Below, piece after piece: positions 61,201 through 64,000 of a DNA stretch of 64,000 nt. The notes beneath the pieces are model-generated. The model was not told the origin of the DNA. It searched no databases and worked only from the letters and a program-made list of their open reading frames with translations. Location of the stretch: assembly GCA_003342815.1 (NCBI GenBank), contig PTEX01000013.1:1509898-1573897 (forward strand), in the 5' to 3' direction. This stretch comes from Eudromia elegans (Eukaryota > Chordata > Aves > Tinamiformes > Tinamidae). Each line of letters opens with the position of its first letter. Position 1 is the stretch's first letter. The position numbers and the translations under genes were made by a program.

Positions 61201-63176
61201 AAGAGATTTGCTGCTACTGCTACTTTGTCTAAAAATAACCAGGGTTCGCTCTCCCCACAAACCATGGTCTGGCCCACGTTGCATTAAGTTGCTTTCATGA
61301 GCTAGCTGGTATTTGCAAGCAGCTGGTTTTCTTGGGCAGGAGCTGGGGGATGAGAAGTGTGAGGGGACTCCACACCTACCTGTGTTCCACTCATGGTCAC
61401 AGCTGCCCCACGGAAGGTCTATGGTGAACGAACTGAAGAGATAAAACAAGGCCCAGGCCAGGACAACAATGTAGTAGAAGTTCAGAAGTATGACAATGAC
61501 CTGTGAGGCATAGCCAATTCCTGCAGAATTGAATGTGGATAGATACGTCAAGGGGGAGGCACAAGCCTCATCTTAAGGTTGGTGCCTACCCTCAGACTGG
61601 CCTACAACACAAATTTCTCACTATGCTCATGTGATTCTTACTTCACATCTCAGTTCTTTACTTCTCATTTTCCCCATGCTGATAGCTAAATACAAACAGG
61701 ACAACCGCCCAAGCTATCACCCTCCCTCCATTGGTACCTAAACTCCACTGTCTTGCATCAGTGGAGGTTTGGGGTGGTTTTCTTGGGGAACTGACCTCTG
61801 CATAGAAAGACTGGAGGGGCTTTGATACCCAGGCACATCTTTCCGTTCTTATGCTGTTGTGTGACAAGGGTAGTCCAGGTAAACCCCGACAGATTGGAGG
61901 TCGTGGTTGAGAGCCTACAGGCTGCTCCATATTGCATCCCCCCTGGAGATCACCGTGTGGGGTATTAAATGTGCTCACCAGCTCCAGGCCTCAGACAGTC
62001 TGTAGGAAATGCTTGTCCATAGGAGCCAGCCCTAACAAGGAATTAAGTGCATTCCTCAGATGACTCCATCTGAACAGATCGGCTCTTGGATGAGGAAGCT
62101 GCCAAGAAAGCTGAGCAGCCCTGAGATGAGCCCCAAGGCCAGCCATTCCCCAATAAACCCATCCTCTTGTTGTCATCCCTACTGCAGCATTTTCTAGTAA
62201 AGAGGAAAGACTCTGGACATAAGAGATATAAATTATGATTAGAATGTAGGTTGGAAAGACACTCAAGGAGACAGAAATATAAGACAACACTCCATCTGTT
62301 GACTAGGAACTCTTACCAAAAGTCACTTTTTATTTTGCACACTCTTTTCACCTTTCACTGTTTCAGAACTTTTTAATATTAAAATTACACACCTTCTCTG
62401 GAAGGTGACAAAGGAGTATCTAAAAGTTTTGGCAAGTGGGGAGGAGACAACTGAGAATTTTCAGACCTGAGAAATCATAGAAAGTGTCTTGAGATTGGAT
62501 GATTGTGCTCAGGTAGTACAAGGAGTAGATGTGGCAGTTGATGATTTATTAAGACAGCTGACACTTTCTACCAGTAGGGTTTTAAGTCCTATGCAAACTC
62601 AGAAAAAAAAAGTGACATAGGATTGATTTTATAACACAGCAGTATATTTTAGGTTCCTCAAAAAATTCAGGAGCATTTTCATCATTTAGATCTTGGAGAA
62701 CAATTTTATTGGGCAAAGCTCATGGTTGGAGTCCTGGGCATGATACGGATGGAGACTAGGATGCAATGTAACAAGAAGTGTTGTTAGATGGCAAAAGCAA
62801 ACAATTTTCTCAGCATTATTTTGGGACAGGGATGGCCAGTGACCCTAGCTGGGCTGGCATATGCAAGGCTTGTCAGAGTTTGTGGTGAGGTACATAAGGA
62901 ACTGAGTGCAAGGACATGCAGCACCTCCATTTCCCCCGTGCCTCACGGGGTTGGTATCATGGGAGCCTCCCTCCAGCTGGGCTGGAGCTCCAGGTCCTGG
63001 TGCTCCTTCCCACCTTGGCCTGCCCTCCTGGGCTCACTCACCTTCGAAGAGAGGGCAGATCCTCCTCCAGGCCGTCACCCCTCCCTGGCTCGTGTACTGC
63101 CCTAGTGCCGTCTCCAGGAGGAACACCGGGATCCCGCAGGTGAAGAGGAAGATGAGGTAGGGGATGAAGAAGGCAC
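37722..63176 (-). CDS. SLC6A13: SLC6A13 (GAT2) gene, 5'-truncated by window edge; coding exons 2-14
   Basis: Sodium/chloride-dependent GABA (and taurine/beta-alanine) transporter GAT2 of the plasma membrane, known in mammals mainly from liver, kidney and meninges. Minus-strand exons: 63042-63176, 61380-61520, 60680-60764, 57536-57668, 52941-53075, 45994-46097, 43190-43314, 42494-42606, 41690-41827, 40186-40288, 39618-39718, 39013-39183, 37722-37841. They give 1604 nt, about 534 codons including the stop. With the roughly 60 residues of the absent exon 1 this makes about 594, close to human GAT2 (602). Diagnostic features: VIVILLN in TM3, AICLGCL in TM6, YLYPD after TM5, and C-terminus LTELESHC, matching GAT2. 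Tandem with SLC6A12 downstream on the same strand. One unusual residue is a Gly in the exon-12 motif RFYGNIED, where relatives have Asp. Confidence 0.95.
39013..39183 (-). CDS. SLC6A13: SLC6A13 exon 13 (TM11 end, TM12)
   Basis: 171 nt, 57 whole codons: [57 protein letters not shown]. Acceptor CCTGCCAG, donor GTGAGG. Confidence 0.95.
39618..39718 (-). CDS. SLC6A13: SLC6A13 exon 12 (start of TM11)
   Basis: 101 nt: [20 protein letters not shown] then [14 protein letters not shown]. The motif is usually RFYDNIED in GABA transporters; Gly here comes from a GGG codon. Acceptor TTCTGCAG, donor GTGAGA. Confidence 0.95.
40186..40288 (-). CDS. SLC6A13: SLC6A13 exon 11 (TM10)
   Basis: 103 nt: [20 protein letters not shown] then [15 protein letters not shown]. 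The LFDYY Asp is the extracellular-gate residue. Acceptor CTCCCCAG, donor GTGAGT. Confidence 0.95.
41690..41827 (-). CDS. SLC6A13: SLC6A13 exon 10 (end of TM8, TM9)
   Basis: 138 nt: [46 protein letters not shown]. Acceptor TGTTACAG, donor GTATTT. Confidence 0.94.
42127..42157 (+). repeat. Perfect 12-bp inverted repeat, 7-nt loop
   Basis: Arms CAGTACAGGGCC (42127-42138) and GGCCCTGTACTG (42146-42157) are exact reverse complements around ACACTGA, in SLC6A13 intron 9. Confidence 0.85.
42494..42606 (-). CDS. SLC6A13: SLC6A13 exon 9 (extracellular loop 4, TM8)
   Basis: 113 nt: [20 protein letters not shown] then [18 protein letters not shown]. The Na2-site Asp/Ser is in GLDSQ. Acceptor CCTCTCAG, donor GTAAAG. 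Confidence 0.95.
43190..43314 (-). CDS. SLC6A13: SLC6A13 exon 8 (TM7)
   Basis: 125 nt: [20 protein letters not shown] then [20 protein letters not shown] and S. Contains the Asn and Ser ion ligands. Third codon positions are almost all G or C and the surrounding 0.4 kb is GC-rich, unlike exons 3-7 of this gene. Acceptor TCCTCCGCAG, donor GTGAGT. Confidence 0.95.
43315..45993 (-). other. SLC6A13 intron 7
   Basis: 2.7 kb. GC-rich for the first 150 bp next to exon 8, then AT-rich. No repeat family or extra exon recognised. Confidence 0.6.
45994..46097 (-). CDS. SLC6A13: SLC6A13 exon 7 (TM6)
   Basis: 104 nt: [20 protein letters not shown] then [15 protein letters not shown]. Leu in AICLG separates GAT2 from BGT1 (Gln). 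Gln and Ser of TQIFFS are the chloride ligands. Acceptor CTTTCCAG, donor GTAACT. Confidence 0.95.
47256..47280 (+). repeat. (TG)n microsatellite
   Basis: About 12 TG units interrupted once by an A (GTGTGAGTGTG), preceded by T-runs. Confidence 0.85.
48451..48481 (+). repeat. Perfect 14-bp inverted repeat, 3-nt loop
   Basis: CCGGGGAGGATGTG (48451-48464), spacer GAT, then its exact reverse complement CACATCCTCCCCGG (48468-48481). Located in SLC6A13 intron 6; would form a very stable GC-rich hairpin in RNA from either strand. Confidence 0.9.
49480..50215. promoter_or_regulatory. CpG-island-like block inside SLC6A13 intron 6
   Basis: About 730 bp of GC-rich, CpG-dense sequence, for example roughly ten CpGs within 49490-49540 including GCGCGCGCGC. 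The flanks are AT-rich and nearly CpG-free. It also has purine-rich GAGGAGGAGGAGG followed on the plus strand by a donor-like GTAAAC at 49726. Such blocks often mark promoters; no known alternative promoter or antisense gene is asserted. Confidence 0.55.
49554..49634 (-). ncRNA. Long near-perfect hairpin, candidate intronic structured RNA
   Basis: Arms 49554-49590 and 49598-49634 are reverse complements over 37 positions with no bulges, around a 7-nt loop (AAATTCA on plus). As plus-strand sequence four positions mismatch (one G-G, three C-A type). As RNA from the minus strand, the host gene's sense strand, the three C-A become G-U, leaving one C-C. Size and shape resemble a miRNA precursor, but no known miRNA is recognised. 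Confidence 0.4.
52164..52200 (+). repeat. Poly(A) run, 37 nt
   Basis: A37 followed by an A-rich, G-interrupted stretch to about 52222, in SLC6A13 intron 6. It reads as poly(T) on the gene's sense strand. No retroposed gene or LINE body is recognisable on the 5' side. Confidence 0.95.
52941..53075 (-). CDS. SLC6A13: SLC6A13 exon 6 (TM5)
   Basis: 135 nt: [50 protein letters not shown] is GAT2-like. ISLPGA replaces the more usual VTLPGA. Acceptor CTTCTCCCAG, donor GTAAGG. Confidence 0.95.
54590..55245 (-). mobile_element. CR1 LINE fragment (end of ORF2 and 3' region)
   Basis: About 650 bp matching, in reverse complement, the familiar CR1 3' region: GGTGATCCTCCCCCTTTACA, GTGCTGTGTCTGGTTCTGGG, and the GAGCTGGACCTATTTAGC and TTTACTGTGAGG blocks. 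The usual terminal TTCTATGAT tail is not seen at the low-coordinate end, so the 3' tip is lost or too diverged. Same orientation as SLC6A13. It looks older than the CR1 at 9822. Confidence 0.85.
57139..57188 (+). repeat. 50-nt homopurine tract with an 18-bp tandem period
   Basis: Uninterrupted A/G sequence containing AGAGGAAAGGGAGAAG twice, at 57151-57166 and 57169-57184. It is 350 bp downstream of exon 5 on the transcribed strand. Confidence 0.9.
57536..57668 (-). CDS. SLC6A13: SLC6A13 exon 5 (TM4)
   Basis: 133 nt encoding [16 protein letters not shown] then [20 protein letters not shown] and KGVKSTGK. Acceptor TTAATGCAG, donor GTGAGT. The 3' 80 nt are almost identical to SLC6A12 exon 5. 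Confidence 0.95.
58739..58795 (-). CDS. Candidate cassette exon between SLC6A13 exons 4 and 5
   Basis: 57 nt with acceptor TTGTTTCAG directly above and donor GTGAGT directly below. It starts with the single base needed after exon 4 (GA/G) and ends with GA, as exon 5 requires, and has no stop in that frame. Inclusion would add 19 residues ([18 protein letters not shown] plus Glu) just before TM4. It shares the 13-mer TGCTAAAGATTTC with the start of exon 5, so LKIS recurs. Human GAT2 as I know it has no such insert, so this is a prediction, not a known exon. Confidence 0.35.
60055..60122 (+). repeat. Two-copy tandem repeat, period 35 bp
   Basis: Units starting AATCCA at 60055 and 60090 share AATCCA and CATAAACCT ends with several transitions in the middle (CCAATCCAATC versus CCAGCCCAACC). 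In SLC6A13 intron 4. Confidence 0.7.
60680..60764 (-). CDS. SLC6A13: SLC6A13 exon 4 (extracellular loop 2)
   Basis: 85 nt encoding [20 protein letters not shown] then TSPVIEFWE. Second loop-2 Cys and three sequons (NST, NVT, NAT). Acceptor CCTCTGCAG, donor GTAAGT; the final Glu codon is split GA/G. One codon shorter than the SLC6A12 counterpart. Confidence 0.94.
61380..61520 (-). CDS. SLC6A13: SLC6A13 exon 3 (TM3)
   Basis: 141 nt encoding [20 protein letters not shown] then [20 protein letters not shown] and CDHEWNT. The VIVILLN motif is GAT2-like. It contains the TM3 substrate-site Tyr and the first loop-2 Cys. Acceptor TTCTGCAG, donor GTAGGT. Same length and phase as SLC6A12 exon 3. Confidence 0.95.
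63042..63176 (-). CDS. SLC6A13: SLC6A13 exon 2 (end of TM1, TM2); most 5' exon in the window
   Basis: 135 nt with acceptor TCTACCAG and donor GTGAGT. It encodes [20 protein letters not shown] then [20 protein letters not shown], ending CPLFE. The first two bases complete a Gly codon begun in exon 1, which is not within the remaining 824 bp of the window. The Tyr of IPY is the TM2 chloride ligand. Confidence 0.95.
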
Positions 63177-64000
63177 CTGGTAGATTCAAGCAGTGCACAA
63201 GAGAAATAAATGACTGCATTTGGGCCATCCTAATGCTAGAACTGAGTAACTACCTTCCAGGAGAGACTTAAGGAGGATGGTAGGGGAGCAATGTGGGCTG
63301 CTGAGGGTGCGCAGGGTATGGATATGATTTGCCTGAAGAAAGGGGTCTTCAAGGTCTTATTTGTAGAGCAATGTGACAGCATGAGACATTTAGAAAAAGA
63401 GGAGAGAGAGGAAAATTTATAGGCCTAACTTCTATGCAGAAAATGAATACAAATCCTTATTAACTGTGCGTAAGTAAAGGCAACCATCCTACTGGGAGAC
63501 CATTGTGATTTTGCAGAAAGTTGATGATTCCTTTTAATCTGCTGTTTCTCAATGCTTGATGCCTGTCGCCAGCGCTATCATAGATGACAACACCAAGGCA
63601 CTGAACGATACATATGGAATAACAAATTCATCCCGCTGTGGGACTTGCTCTGTTGTTCACTCACTCAGCTCCCCACGTGGGCCAGGGGGAACGAAGAGGC
63701 CCTCTGGGCCAGCAGGGCCGTCCCCACGCTTGCCCCAGTGGGGTACCCAGCCACCACCCTGCCCTCCCCACAGAGAAAGGCACCGATAAGGTACACAGGA
63801 GAGCATCCCTGCGGATAACGCCAGCCCAAGGGTGGGATGCGGTTCCTCGGCAAGCACGAGCAAGGACGTGTGTATGGCCACGCACTGCCCCTGTGCTCGT
63901 AAATATAAATGCCTTAGGGAGAGGGCGAGGGGGAAGAGTTACACCGGCGCAGTGTAACCTCAAGATGGGACCCTCAAGTCCCATTTTGCACCCAGCTGTA
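63177..64000 (-). other. SLC6A13 intron 1, partial
   Basis: Upstream of exon 2 to the window end. The first coding exon (N-tail and TM1) is not here. GC rises from about 63640 onward, but no exon or promoter is evident. Confidence 0.65.

Larger units (their letters stand above)
57669..63041 (-). other. SLC6A13 introns 2-4
   Basis: Introns 57669-60679, 60765-61379 and 61521-63041. Intron 4 contains the candidate cassette exon and a two-copy tandem repeat. An A-rich run with single G interruptions lies at 59297-59318. No transposon recognised. Confidence 0.6.

Overview
The window is vertebrate nuclear DNA, most likely from a bird. It holds long spliced genes with GT-AG introns and two CR1 LINE fragments, one ending in the ATTCTATGAT-type tail typical of avian CR1. 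I see no mammalian SINEs or bacterial-style operons. Nearly all coding content belongs to two tandem, same-strand (minus) members of the SLC6 family of Na+/Cl- coupled GABA/betaine transporters.

Layout. Positions 1-21318: SLC6A12 (BGT1, betaine/GABA transporter). I could place coding exons 1-11, reading from high to low coordinate; the 3' exons (TM11, TM12 and C-tail) lie off the left edge. About 21.3-36.5 kb: intergenic DNA with no recognisable gene. Positions 37722-63176: SLC6A13 (GAT2). I could place coding exons 2-14 with the stop codon; exon 1 (N-terminus and TM1) lies off the right edge. Every exon joins the next in phase without a stop or frameshift, and each paralogous exon pair has identical phases and nearly identical lengths, as expected for an ancient tandem duplication. 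From memory, the same order and orientation (SLC6A12 then SLC6A13, both minus) occurs in mammals.

The paralogs are told apart by residues. The left gene has a VIES motif in TM3 and Gln at the BGT1-selective TM6 position. The right gene has VIVILLN in TM3, Leu at that TM6 position, and a GAT2-like C-terminus (LTELESHC). Both keep the family's Na+ and Cl- ligands, the Arg/Asp extracellular gate, two Cys in extracellular loop 2 and three N-glycosylation sequons there.

Points of interest outside the annotated exons: a phase-compatible 57-nt candidate cassette exon between SLC6A13 exons 4 and 5; a CpG-island-like block inside SLC6A13 intron 6 with a 37-position hairpin at its edge whose mismatches become G-U pairs on the gene's sense strand; a separate perfect 14-bp inverted repeat in the same intron; and a sharply bounded tract of near identity between the two paralogs' exons 5 that suggests gene conversion.
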